Shown here: positions 54,331-64,000 of the stretch, piece after piece
Numbering within the stretch: position 1 is the first letter of the stretch
Layout of the letters: each line of letters begins with the position of its first letter
Source of the DNA: Ampelocalamus luodianensis
Taxonomy: Eukaryota; Streptophyta; Magnoliopsida; Poales; Poaceae
Direction: 5' to 3'
Assembly (NCBI GenBank): GCA_036346255.1
Contig: CM070633.1
Coordinates: forward strand, 17,918,001-17,982,000
DNA length: 64,000 nucleotides
Translations under genes and position numbers: made by a program
Notes under the pieces: generated by a model
Seen by the model: only the letters and a program-made list of their open reading frames with translations
Databases searched by the model: none
What the model was told of the DNA's origin: nothing

Positions 54331-54450
54331 AGGTCATGTACAATGAGCTTACATTAGCTGTCTATAGTCGCTGCCACGTAGGATTTAAGTTGATGTGGAT
54401 GAAAAAGAATAAAAAGAGAGAAATATGATGTCTACGATCCTGTAGCCGAC
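54331..54450. mobile_element. Partial second Tourist-like MITE end
   Basis: Starting right at the TTA of the first MITE, AGGTCATGTACAATGAGC resembles its left terminus, followed by TTAGCTGTCTATAG. The other end is not recognisable, so this is a remnant or nested copy. Confidence 0.45.
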
Positions 54451-54624
54451 CCATATCACCAGAACGAAGGAGGCTATCCAACCACATTTTTTAGGTCCAT
54501 GAAAGCATTAAAATATTATGTGATCTATAAACACAAGTAAAAAAGACAAGCTGACTTTAGTACTATCTACAGGTGATATTGAGAATTGGTATAGATAACA
54601 ACCGTCTGTACCATTGTACATACC

Positions 54625-54812
54625 TGTAATTAATGTCATCATGGTCGTTGATAGACATGTACAGCTTAGTGGTGCTATCTCAGTAATTAATGTCATCATG
54701 GTCGTTGTTCAATGAAACATATACCCCACACGTGATGATAAACATGTACAGCTTAGTGGTGCTATCTCAGTAATTAATGCATCATGGTCGTTGTTCAATG
54801 AAACATATACCA
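54625..54812. repeat. Tandem duplication, period 87 bp
   Basis: Two nearly identical units begin at about 54655 and 54742 (ACATGTACAGCTTAGTGGTG..., ending GTTCAATGAAACATATACC). A partial third unit (TAATTAATGTCATCATGGTC) lies upstream at 54626-54650. The second unit lacks one base in AATGTCATC. Confidence 0.85.
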
Positions 54813-55147
54813 TACAACTATAAATTTGTATGACCCAATTAATGTCACTAGCATATGGTCTGCATTGTAATGAAGTAAAAAATACCGGTATATACTGCGG
54901 CGCTGTAATTCCAACTAATCAATCCGACAGATGGCAGATGCTTCAGGCATCTGGTTAAAATCCTGTCTTTACTCTTCAAGTCCTATCATAGGCTGCTAGA
55001 AGTTGGGAATTTTGTTGCAGTACAGCAGCATGCGTGTCTTTTAGTCCTCGCGGTTTTAATTTTGTGTGCAGTTCCTGATATTGTGATGGAGCTAGCAGGC
55101 ACCTTAGTGAGTAGTGGAGGATGTGGCAGGTGTGGAACAATAGCACC

Positions 55148-55746
55148 TTTTTTTTTGACGCGAAAGGCAGAGAAGTCTCCATCTTATGACTATTGTATTA
55201 AAATGGTTGTCAAAGTGTTACAAATATAACGAAAGAAGTAGACAGAAAGTATAAAAAAAGGAAAAAGGGGAGTGAAAGTAAAAAGGCCAAAGGCCGATCA
55301 AAGCTAAATAAAATAAAAACTAAATTAAAACTGAAAAGGGATGACTTTACAGCAAGAGATTGCTCCACTTCCGGAGTTGAGCCCGGTTGTCAGTTTTAGA
55401 CCGGTATGACCAGAGGTTAATGTAGTCTTGGATCTAACGTTGCATTGTAGTGCTTTCAATTTCCGTATTTTGGAATACCCTCTTATTCCTCATGGTCCAT
55501 AATGTATGAGCGCAGGCTGCAAAGCATATGGGCCAAATTTCACGGGAGCTCATTGATTACGCAGACAATTTTTCCACAAAATCTAGGATGTCCTTAGACG
55601 AGGTAGCTTCTGTCGATAATCCTAGCTTTGTCCAGAGATAATCCACGGCTTTACATCTCAGAATGATATGATCATTTGTTATCCATTGCTAGTTGTCATG
55701 TTATCCTTAGTGTTTAATTTTCCGCTAAAAGCAAGCCATAAGAAGA
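55148..55746 (-). mobile_element. LINE retrotransposon, 3' end
   Basis: A poly-T run at 55148-55156 is the A-tail of a minus-strand LINE whose 3' end reads GACTTCTCTGCCTTTCGCGTC. The minus strand encodes the reverse-transcriptase C-terminal zinc-binding region in broken frames: FFLWLAFSGKLNTKDN (about 55710-55755), TNDHIILRCKAVDYLW (about 55635-55690), then WTMRNKRVFQNTEIES-type sequence. Stops interrupt it, so it is a dead, 5'-truncated copy. Confidence 0.75.
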
Positions 55747-56253
55747 AGTGACTCAAGGTAATTTTCGATCAATTTCACTGATCCTTGAACAGAGACATCT
55801 CTGTTACTGTGAGTGCTATTGTTCCTATGTGGGATTGATCTGTGCCAGACATAATTTGCCGCTTTCCATTTCAGGCCGTGGAACGATAGTAATTTGTACA
55901 CTACTGGACATCCACCGGAAGACTAATAGCGCGTGCTTTATCTTGGTATTCTAATAGCGCATGCTGTGATAGAACTGGATGAAGTGACATCGTCCGGTTG
56001 TTATCCACTAATTGTGAGCCTACTGTGCAATTTGTATTAGTGGCAAATGTGAAGAGAGTGGGAAAGCATAAGTACAGTCTTCCAGTGGATGTCCAGTAGT
56101 GTACAAACTACTATCGTTCCACGGCCTGAAATGGAAAGCGGCAGATTATGCCTGGCACAGATCAATCACACACAGGAACAATAGCACTCACAGTAACGGA
56201 GGTGTCTCCGTTCAAGGATCAGTGAAATTGATCGAAAATTACCTTGAGTCACT
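55747..56253. repeat. Large inverted repeat, 177-bp arms, 153-bp spacer, within LINE sequence
   Basis: Left arm 55747-55923 and right arm 56077-56253 are reverse complements of equal length with only a few mismatches. The left arm is continuous with LINE coding sequence at 55746, so the right arm is an inverted copy of LINE sequence. This pattern is expected from twin-primed LINE insertion (5' inversion with overlap), or from a later inverted duplication. Confidence 0.85.
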
Positions 56254-56268
56254 GTTCACCGTCTAACA

Positions 56269-56560
56269 CACTACTACAAAGAGAGCTTTGTAGGGCGGTG
56301 GTGAGCCTCAGAGGCGGCTCGACCACCGCCCCTACCCAACCGTCGCCACAAATCGAGATTTGTAGGGCGTTTCGAACCGCCCTACAAATCTTATTTGTAG
56401 AGGCGGTTGGTTTCTAGAGCCGCCTACAAACTGTTTTGTAGAGGCGGCTTGTAATTCACCGCCTCTACAAATTAGATTTGTAAGGCGGCTTAGATGACCA
56501 CCGCTCTGTAATTTTCTCTGTGAGGCGGCTTGCAACCTCAAACCGCCCTACAATCTGTTT
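56269..56560. repeat. Left terminal and subterminal repeats of H
   Basis: The terminal CACTACTACAAA is followed by about ten copies of TTTGTAGRGGCGG or its inverse (for example 56299-56311 and 56396-56410). These repeats are the presumed binding sites of the element's own DNA-binding protein in the En/Spm model. Confidence 0.85.
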
Positions 56561-56609
56561 TCCGCCAAAAAAATTCTAATTCTCAAACCACGGTATATAT
56601 ATCAAACCA

Positions 56610-56613
56610 TGCA

Positions 56614-56654
<41 letters not shown>
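56610..56654. repeat. (TA)n microsatellite
   Basis: An uninterrupted run of about 20 TA units just inside the left subterminal repeats of H. Confidence 0.95.
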
Positions 56655-56657
<3 letters not shown>

Positions 56658-56788
56658 GAAGACATGATATTAACAAGTTCAACGAGACATTATATTCACA
56701 TCCGCGTAACATCATGTTTATAATTTATCATTACATACACTTGTAGCATAAAGTGCGATAATATTACATACACATTGTTCTCAATGTC

Positions 56789-58650
56789 CTAAATGCATTC
56801 CTTCCCACTCACGAAGGAACTCGTACTCGATGCACGCCCTAGCATAGACGTGTCGTCATGGTATGTACCTCTGACGTGTATAATAGCATCCATTATGAAG
56901 TTGCAAATGTCCCCGACGAGCTCCAGGAGGCTATCATCGTTGAGTGGTTTTCTACAAATTCCTATCTCATCTTTCCACTACAAGACAATTTTAAATTTAG
57001 TATTTCATAACATATGCGTGTGTTATACGACAAGTGAATTAGTTATAACATACCATAAAGGGGTGTCTCCTGTAAGCACCGGTGACACTCATGTAAGTGC
57101 ATACGTAATATCCACAGTGCAAACTCCCGGACTTCTGCTTGTGGCACTGTGAGTTTCGCATATAAAAACGTCAATGCTTGTGGCGGCAACGTAATGTACG
57201 TACTAAAGTAAGTTGCACTTACCGGCCATCTTGTTTTGACATATAGGTCACCCTTCCTCTCTGGATCATGCACCCCTTTGAGTTTGTTGACGTAGTACCT
57301 GTACGCTCTGCTCGAATGAATTTAACAAAAGCAAGTTAGTTAGTATTGAAAAGTCAAAACCGATGAGGATGGTTGATAAGTATACGTCTTAAGAATGCTT
57401 ATGAAATCTTTGTAAAGCGACTCGTCATAATCAAGTGGATCCATGACCCACGCCATGCCTAGCTTGAGGTCGACAGCTACACAAATCCAATGCTTACTGC
57501 ATGAATTTAATCATAGGAATAGATAAGCTCGTTTGCATCGAACAAAATAATATGACTCATTAAAGATTGAAGGATATAGTTAAACTTACTTGAAGTTGTA
57601 GGGTAGAAATATATAGGATTTGTCTTGCATTCGAGAAAGCTCTCAAATATACGCGCAACCTTATAGCACTCCTTCCTAATTTTTTCATTCCGTATTTTAT
57701 CTTTCTCCTCAACGGTCTCTCCACGGGCCAGCTCCTTGTGGTCCAGTCCCCACTTGCTGGGGAAATTAAACCTCGTCTGGGCTATTAATTGAGGGTCCAA
57801 GTACCCTGCTTGGTCTTTGCTAGGAAGTTTACTTGAAATGTGCACTTGCATTCTACAAATCATAGCGCGGGTTAGTTAGTTATAACAAAATCTAAAGATT
57901 GCAATCATATCAATGCAATAGGAGTAGGACTTACAGGCACCACACGCGAATGAGATTGGTTTCCATTTCTCCGAGGCGAAAGATAGTATGGATGTCATCA
58001 AAGTCAAAGGCAATTTGTCCTTTGGGCCTCCAAATGTCATGGGCGGAACCTTGCCTCTATGAGATTTACCTTCGTCGGGATAGCACGCAAGTACCAATCA
58101 TGAAACCTTTTCATTCCAATTGGTAGGTCTGGATCACCCGATTTGGAAGGAAACACTTGCCTCTTTCATATTTTTGCGGGCAATTCTTTGACCATGTGAT
58201 GCATTCAACATTTACGCATTTGCAAGTAACCTGGTTGGTTTTGGTTGGTGCCCGCCCTTGCACTTGTTTCCGCTTGTGGTGACCGCCTTCTCGGATCTTG
58301 GCGCTTGGTTCTCGGCTTGAACATATCATGGCCATACCACCTTTCCACCCCACGACATCCGCATCATCGGCACAAGTGACCTTATCTTGATTGGATGCTT
58401 TTTCGAATTTCGGCTCGCCGTGGGCACCTTCGGTGCATCAACTTGTTCCGCATGCTCTTCATGCTGTTGTGCGGCCTCTTGTTGTTCATGTGTCGGCTCT
58501 ACACATCCTCCATGAGGCGGTGAAGACGGTGGCATATCATGAGGCACGCCATCGCGAGGTGGCGGTGTCGCATCTCGAGCAATTGTTGGTCATGATGTGG
58601 TGTCTGGATCTCCCCCTCCTCAACTCCCTCCAAACGTAACGGTGTCTGCA
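56789..58650 (-). CDS. Ulp1 (C48) cysteine-protease-like gene of CACTA element H
   Basis: Reading leftward, an N-terminal Pro/Gln/His-rich and basic region (58326-58547 and following) precedes a plant-specific segment containing GMKRFHDWYLRA (about 58070-58110). Then comes SKLPSKDQAGYLDPQLIAQT (57760-57830), followed by the protease core. KHWICVAVDLKLGMAWVMDP (about 57430-57495) gives the catalytic His and Asp; HCGYYVC gives the catalytic Cys (codon 57114-57116). A 76-bp intron (57147-57222, GTAAGT...ACAG) separates TRWP from CHKQKSGSLHCGYYVC with the frame kept. The stop is TAG at 56789. Ulp1-like proteases cleave SUMO-type conjugates; in transposons their substrate is unknown. The 5' exon limits are uncertain, and some frames near the N terminus are broken. 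Confidence 0.7.
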
Positions 58651-58666
58651 CAGGCGATGTAATCGT

Positions 58667-59215
58667 AGTCAATATGATGTTATTTGCTTATTTTAAATTC
58701 AAACTTACAAAAGGTTATTGAAGCAAGTTTGAATTTTATGTGGATTGAATTTAGCTCCAAAAATTTGGGAAAAATTATAGTTATTCATTATAATTATTAT
58801 AAGATTTAAATAAATTATTTCCATAGTTTTAATTGAAGTAAATTCTTTTACAAAAATTATTTTAAGTGTATGTTCTTGATGTTTGACTATGGATTTTGAA
58901 AACGAGCTAAACCTAGGAATGATTTTTAGAGATAGCAAACTAGCTCCAAAAATCATGAAATTTTAACTGGAGGTTAATGACTCTGATAAACCTTACATAA
59001 AATTTTTAGAGGTTTTTATGCAAAACATTTTTCTCCAGAAATTCTAGAAGGCTATTTCAAAGGTTTGACCAGGGTTTGACTTGCCTCTAAAATATTTCAA
59101 ATAATTTCCAAAAATTATGAAATAACTCAGAGGTGTCACAAAGCAACCTTAGAACCAAGGAAAATTATCCTCATTTTATTACATTTGAAACACAAGCCAA
59201 AATGGGGATGTTACA
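58667..59215 (-). mobile_element. G-family LTR fragment inside element H
   Basis: On the minus strand it begins TGTAACATCCCC at 59215 and follows the first ~550 bp of LTR G (48190 onward) with moderate similarity: GGCTTGTGTTTCAAATGTAA, then ...ACCTCTAAAAATTTTAT... and GGAGCTAGTTTGCTA. It lies between the two genes of H. The left boundary is vague and no full LTR is present. The 5 bp after it are ggatg. Confidence 0.65.
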
Positions 59216-59341
59216 GGATGTAAAAATAAAAGTTGTAGAACTCATCAAAATATACAACTTTGGTTCGGACATTTTCTCCAAACACACTCCATGCATCTTG
59301 AACACACATACATACATACACCATGCATCAAACTTGAACAA

Positions 59342-62300
59342 CTAGCTCTGTAACAAGTTTCCCTTGGCACATTTTCGTTCCCATGGCAGTATGTCTTTGG
59401 GCAAGTTCTTTTCCACGACACCGATCTTCTTAGGAAAGTCAGTGAATAGTTGCATTTCATCGTAGTTATTGTACTCATCAACATCATCCACTCCGTCTAC
59501 TCCGATAATAGTTTGTTTCCCGAAGGCAACCACATGCTTTGTCTTCTTTTTGGGGTAGGTTAGTTTTGGTCACGTAAATATAAAACTTGTGTGACACGTG
59601 AAGCGAGCACCCAAGGGTCATCTGCGATCCGATATTCTCGAGGTCCACGATCGTGAACCCGATCTCATTCACTTGGTGTTGTTTGACCAATGACATCTAA
59701 ACATGGCCATCTGTATACCCATTCCATAGTCAAGTTCCCATATATCATCTATGATGCCAAAGTATGGGGTCTTTTGCCCCATTCCGTTGATGGCTTCTAT
59801 TCGAACGCTGCTATTTTGGTTCACACAATTACTATCCTTTTATACTGGTATAGTACGTGTACCCATTGATGTCGTAAGCTTGCCATGATGTCACTTGTCT
59901 CGATGGGCCCCACCAACCTTCCGATGGTAATATCATCTCGGTTTCCCATTCGGTAGGTTTTGCTCCTTCAACCATGTAGTGAATCGATGCTTGTGTTGTT
60001 TCATGACCCAATCGCCGACCGCCATTACTCTCGCCTAATGACATCCAAGTGTTCATCAATGTACGGTTGCATCGGTTCAGTACTGCAAGACACTATAATG
60101 AGCTCGACTAACTTCGTTGAAATCCTTGTCGATGAAGACTTTTCTCCCTTGGTGCCCTTCCCACAACCTACCCTTGTGACGAGAATCGAGTTTACCAATC
60201 CCTCTTTGTACTTTTAGGTACTCTTGACAAGACTCGACGACTTCTTGGTGATTGTAACCTCTATCATGGAGCCCTCCGGGCATGCTCGATTATGCACGTA
60301 TCGGTTAAGAACCGACATGAACCGCTCGTAGGACCACATTTCATGTAAGTAGCAAGGGCCCGTGCTCGTATTCGATGAACCATGTGAATCATGAGATGTG
60401 GCATTATATCAAAAAAGCGGAGGTAAACACATCTCTAGTTGGTTTATTGTCTCCACCACGAATTCATGTAGGTCACGAAGCTCATTTTCACCAATCGTCT
60501 TCGTGAGATCTTCAAAAGAAGTAACACATGCGGTGATGGCCATTTTCAAGAACTCGCTCTATAGCCCGATTGCAATAGGTAGGAACAATGTGAGCATCAC
60601 ATGACAATCGTGAGCCTTGAAGCGTGTTATTGATGTGTCCTTCATTGACACTAGCTTCTTCACGTTGGTGAAAACCCAGTGGGAACTTTTACCCTCTCAA
60701 GAAATTGCGATCGCCTCCTCTCATCCGAGTCGTTGAAACTAGCTGCGGGTAGGAGGTATTTTCCATTACCCTGAGGTATCGGGTGAAGCTCTGGCTTCAC
60801 ATTTAGCTGCACCATGTCTTTCCGTGATCTTAGACCATCCTTTGTCTTGCCCGTGTCCATCAAGGTAGCAATGAGACTCTCAAATACATTCTTCTGTAAG
60901 TGCATAGAATCAATGGCATGGGGGACCTCCAAGTCCGGCCAATAAGGCAGATACTTAAAGAAGATCGACTTTTTCTTAAAAGGTACACCGGGGACAGGAG
61001 GTGTGCTTCTATCTCTCTTTGTCCCATCCGCATTCTTCTTTCCAAAATCAACATGTATGTGTTTCACCATTTCGAACACATGTTGCCCGTTTTGACGTCT
61101 CTCTCGAGGGGATTCGGTCTCTGGTTTGTTGTCATAAAATTTGAAGAACAACTTGCTGCGGTATCTGTGAGTTGTCTTTAAGAATCGTCGGTACCTTAGG
61201 TAAACTGTCTTCTTGAATGCATCCAGGAACACCCATGTAGTACCATCCAAGCATACTAAGCATCCCGTCTTCCCTTTGATCTGTCCAGACAAAGCAAACA
61301 GTATGAGGTAATCATTGGTAGTGACAAAGATAATGGCTCTACATATGAAGTCCTCCTCTCAAGGCGTCGTACATCGGCTCTCCATACCGCCATAGCCTCT
61401 CCATTTCTTGCATCAAAGGCTCGAGGAACATATCTATATCAATGCACAGTTGTTTGGGACCTTGAATGAGAATAGTGAGGAGAAGATATTTTCTCTTCGA
61501 CACAACCACATTGGGATGTTGTACATGGTTAAGATCATCGCCATGTACTATGCTCACTGGTTCTCTCATTGAAGGGATTCATTCCATCCGTGCTAAGGCC
61601 AAACCGTACATTCCTTGGGTCTTTGCTAAATTCTTGGTATTTCGCATCAAAGCGTTGCCACTGGGTAGCATCGGCCGGTGTCCAATTTACCATCACCCAC
61701 CTTGCGCTCATCATCCCACCATGTCATGAGTGAAGCTTCCTTAGGGTTTAGGAACATACGCCTCAAGCGATCGACGATCGTAGGTACCACATTACCAAGG
61801 CAGGATTCTTCTCGCTTTGCATCGATGCCTAATGGAGTGTTCTCTTTGGGTTGAGAATCTTGTACCACCTTTTCCCACCTTTCTTCCTCTTCTTCCTGTG
61901 GAGGCTTCTTCCCGTTGTAAAGGTCATTGTTCTTGTAACGACTAGTGCCACACCGGGGCATTTATCTAGTGACTTGAACGTATCGCCACGGTAAAGGATA
62001 CAATGGTTCGGGCATGCATGGATTTTTCAACCCCATTGTCAATGGACTTATAACCTTCTTCGCCGTATGTGTTGGCGGAATCGAGTTTGGTGTGGCGGCA
62101 ACCAAGACAGAGACGTAATGATCATTGAAACTACTGATCGACCACCGCATTTAGCCTTCGGATGAGTAGCTCAAGCACAAAACGTAGCATCGCCCAAAGG
62201 TGTCGGACAACCCTTTTCAACACCATACAAAGTCTCCTTCGAGGCTTTTTAACCCTTTCCAAATTTTCTAGACCTTTCGGGTTCTTTAGTAAAATCTCGG

Positions 62301-62751
62301 TCCAATGGCCCAAGCATTTCCTCCAAATAATCACCGTCATCTTCATCCCGACACGCCCTCCGCCATCATTGCCACCAGCCGTCGTTATGACCACCACTAC
62401 CTTCTTCTTCACGGTCTATTTCTCGCATCATATTCAGCTACATATTGGTCCATGCAATCTAGGTAATCGTCGTCGTCTTCTTACGGATCAACGTTGTTAA
62501 TAACCGCTTCACCATGATGATTCCAAAGCGTGTAGTCTTTAACAAATCCTCGCATAATCAAGTGTGATCTAATGATAGTCACATCTTTCCATGCGAGATA
62601 GTTCTTGCAATCGCTACACGGACAAAGAATTTCACCACTATTATTGCTCGACATTGCATGGCTCTGCGGCTTGAAGAAATTTATCCACTTCATCACGGAA
62701 ACTTGGCTCCCACCTTTGTTTACCATACATCCAAGAGTTCCTATCGTCCAT
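59342..62751 (-). pseudogene. TNP2-type CACTA transposase gene of element H, frameshifted
   Basis: Starts with ATG at 62751 (MDDRNSWMYGKQRWEPSF). The transposase-associated domain follows after a frameshift (ILCPCSDCKN..., HLIMRGF, LWNHHGE; 62500-62680). Next is KIHACPNHCILYRGD (about 61975-62020). The TNP2 core is best kept at 60660-61292: SGQIKGKTGCLVCLDGTTWV, then KYLPYWPDLEVPHAIDSMHL and LQKNVFESLIATLMD. A part upstream is at 61339-61569 (ILIQGPKQLCIDIDMFLEPL). DUF4218-like sequence is at about 60077-60660 and DUF4216-like at 59342-60059 (TSWQAYDINGYTYYTSIKGK, then VDDVDEYNNYDE). At least four frame changes and several stops mean no functional transposase is made. Confidence 0.85.
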
Positions 62752-63370
62752 CTTTATTTCAATATAGAAAACAAAGATAAGAATTAATAGGACTAATTAA
62801 TACTTCACAAATTAATTATTACTTCAAAAAAATATACATAGAAATTTTATGGAAGGATATTCTAAATTCGATTAATAATTCTAAATGTATGGTGCAATGT
62901 AAATAGCAATTGTAAATATATTCCACTAAATTAATAACAATGTAATTAGTAAAAAAAAACAAACCCTAGTTCTAGGTATCTAGATCTAGATGTAGCTCAA
63001 ACATCCATAAAACTAATTAATAGTCTACTAAAATCAAGGAAGAATGACTAAATAAGGGTATGACATTATTCCCATAACTAATTTAGCCTAGCATATTCAA
63101 AATTTTAACCTCATTTGCTCCATAAATTACTCAAACACCATAGAAGAGAGAGAAAATCAAAACTCTAATTAAGCAATAACCCACCATTAAAACTTCAAAA
63201 AGATGTATGGAAAACCATTTTCTTACCTCCAACAACCTCTCCACCAAAGGAATTTAACTCAAAACCTTTCCCCTCAAAATAGCAATTTTGGGAGGTGCCC
63301 AAGGCCTCCTTCCTTCCTCTCTCGGGTTGCTTTGTGCAGCTCGAGGAGGAAGAAGGGGTCTGGTACTATA
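62752..63370. other. 5' region of the H transposase gene
   Basis: AT-rich 620 bp between the transposase start and the right subterminal repeats. It would contain the promoter of the minus-strand gene. I see no convincing unique TATA box among many AT-rich candidates. Confidence 0.4.
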
Positions 63371-63374
63371 TGCT

Positions 63375-63658
63375 GGTCGATTTGTAGGGCGGTGGTTATC
63401 CGGCCGCCTACAAATGAACCAAGAGAGGCGGCTGGTACCGGCCGCCTCTACAAATCAAAGCGAAGGGCGGCTAGTATTTCGGCCGCCTACAAATATAACC
63501 ATTTGTAGGGCGGTTGGTGATACCACCGCCTCTGTGAACCATTTGTAGAGGCGGTTGGTATAGCTGGGCCGAGCTCAGCCACTGTAGGGGCGCTTGGTAA
63601 GTGAGCCGCCTCTACTGTGAACTAGGTGGTGTTGCTACAAATCATTTTTGTAGTAGTG
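63375..63658. repeat. Right terminal and subterminal repeats of H
   Basis: Repeats of TTTGTAGGGCGGTNGGT and TACAAAT-type inverses between 63377 and 63640, ending in TTTTTGTAGTAGTG. The motif matches that of the left end, confirming that both termini belong to one element. Confidence 0.88.
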
Positions 63659-63661
63659 ACA

Positions 63662-64000
63662 GTAGGCAGGAACAGATGACACCGAAGGGTTGAAGCACGG
63701 ATTTGGGTGAATCCTCCTCCGCTTGGGATGAGTCAAACGGGGGAATTAATGGAGCTGCAGCGTTTACAGAGCCGGTGTCAGAATCGTCATCTAGGACGAA
63801 GGCAGTGATGTGCTTTCTGTCGATCCTCGTGGCGCACTCCGTTTGAGAAAAGCACTTACGCAGAGGGAGCCCTTGCATGCAGCTTTGATACAACCAAGAA
63901 GAGAATCGGTCTAGCACAAGCACAGGCTTCATCATCCAACAGGCCAAGGCGTCTGTTGTTGAGCTGCCTGAAGTGCGGTGCCGTTCTAGAAGGTGAAAAA
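63662..64000 (-). other. Sequence right of H, uncharacterised ORF fragment
   Basis: A minus-strand open frame of about 100 codons (63642-63947) includes FSSWLYQSCMQGLPLRKCFS and DDDSDTGSVNAAAPLIPPFD. Its last codons run into the H terminus, so the natural end is displaced by the transposon. I do not recognise it; it may be LINE- or host-derived. Confidence 0.3.

Larger units (their letters stand above)
56269..63658 (-). mobile_element. Element H, complete CACTA (En/Spm) transposon (7390 bp)
   Basis: It begins CACTACTACAAA at 56269 and ends TTTTTGTAGTAGTG at 63658, flanked by the 3-bp target duplication aca (56266-56268 and 63659-63661). Subterminal regions at both ends are filled with TTTGTAG(A)GGCGGTTGGT-type repeats in both orientations. 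It carries two genes on the minus strand: a TNP2-type transposase (59342-62751) and an Ulp1-protease-like gene (56789-58650). It sits in or next to the LINE inverted repeat. Confidence 0.93.

Noticed and set aside
60860..61181. Frames of 64 and 93 residues overlapping the transposase core
   Set aside because: They are shadows of the TNP2 core frame (60660-61292), which has the recognisable motifs.
1..64000. Centromeric satellite, telomere repeat, rRNA or tRNA genes
   Set aside because: No tandem ~155-bp satellite array, no TTTAGGG array, and no rRNA- or tRNA-like sequence was seen; the TGGTATCAGAGC sites are primer-binding sites, not tRNA genes.

Overview
This window is plant nuclear DNA, almost certainly from a grass and most likely rice (Oryza) or a close relative. 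It looks like heterochromatic, probably pericentromeric, sequence. The evidence is the type and density of transposable elements: Tat-lineage (RIRE2-like) and RIRE3/RIRE8-like Gypsy LTR retrotransposons, a Copia element, two En/Spm (CACTA) transposons, a LINE 3' end and a Tourist-type MITE. I found no rRNA, tRNA or CRISPR feature and no host gene I can name. Nearly all open reading frames outside the transposon genes are short and low in complexity.

Layout. Positions 1-3814 hold the 5' end of minus-strand element A (internal region, then an LTR). It is inserted in the 5' LTR of a decayed RIRE2-like element X (3815-10033). X keeps gag, protease and an antisense ORF but has no reverse transcriptase; a minus-strand LTR fragment of the A family sits in it at 7133-8055. 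The 3' LTR of X is cut at 10034 by element B. B is interrupted by a 156-bp-arm foldback (12324-12646) and by element E (5' LTR from 12667). The E LTR is split by complete element C (15017-33220, TSD ggcgg), which is split by complete element D (18425-27488, TSD tttgt). The nest is therefore X, B, E, C, D: five levels. E resumes at 33226 and is lost near 35120. Next come a CACTA-like non-autonomous element (about 35564-36969), a truncated minus-strand Copia (36970-41392), element F (LTR 41393-43946 plus some internal sequence), unclassified DNA to 48184, and a 5.25-kb probable solo LTR G (48190-53440). A MITE, a tandem duplication and a LINE tail follow. A 7.4-kb CACTA transposon H (56269-63658, TSD aca) carries a decayed TNP2-type transposase gene and a better preserved Ulp1-protease-like gene, both on the minus strand.

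How the parts relate. A, B, C, D, E and F share one design: TGTAAYAC...GTTACA ends, a TGGTATCAGAGC primer-binding site, LTRs of about 1.8-3.3 kb, and (in complete C and D) internal regions of about 4 kb without coding capacity. This matches the idea of non-autonomous partners of RIRE3/RIRE8 (Spip/Squiq-like; family naming is from memory). The most interesting signal is inside these LTRs. Every copy read across the region has the same candidate three-exon leader: donor near a GGGTAAC motif, a 58-62-nt second exon, a GC-AG second intron, and a third exon beginning at TTTTAG|GT. The second intron holds a chain of about eight short hairpins whose stem sequences differ between subfamilies while pairing is kept. 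The first intron holds a module repeated about every 180 bp. I have not seen this architecture described; it is an inference from sequence that RNA data could test.
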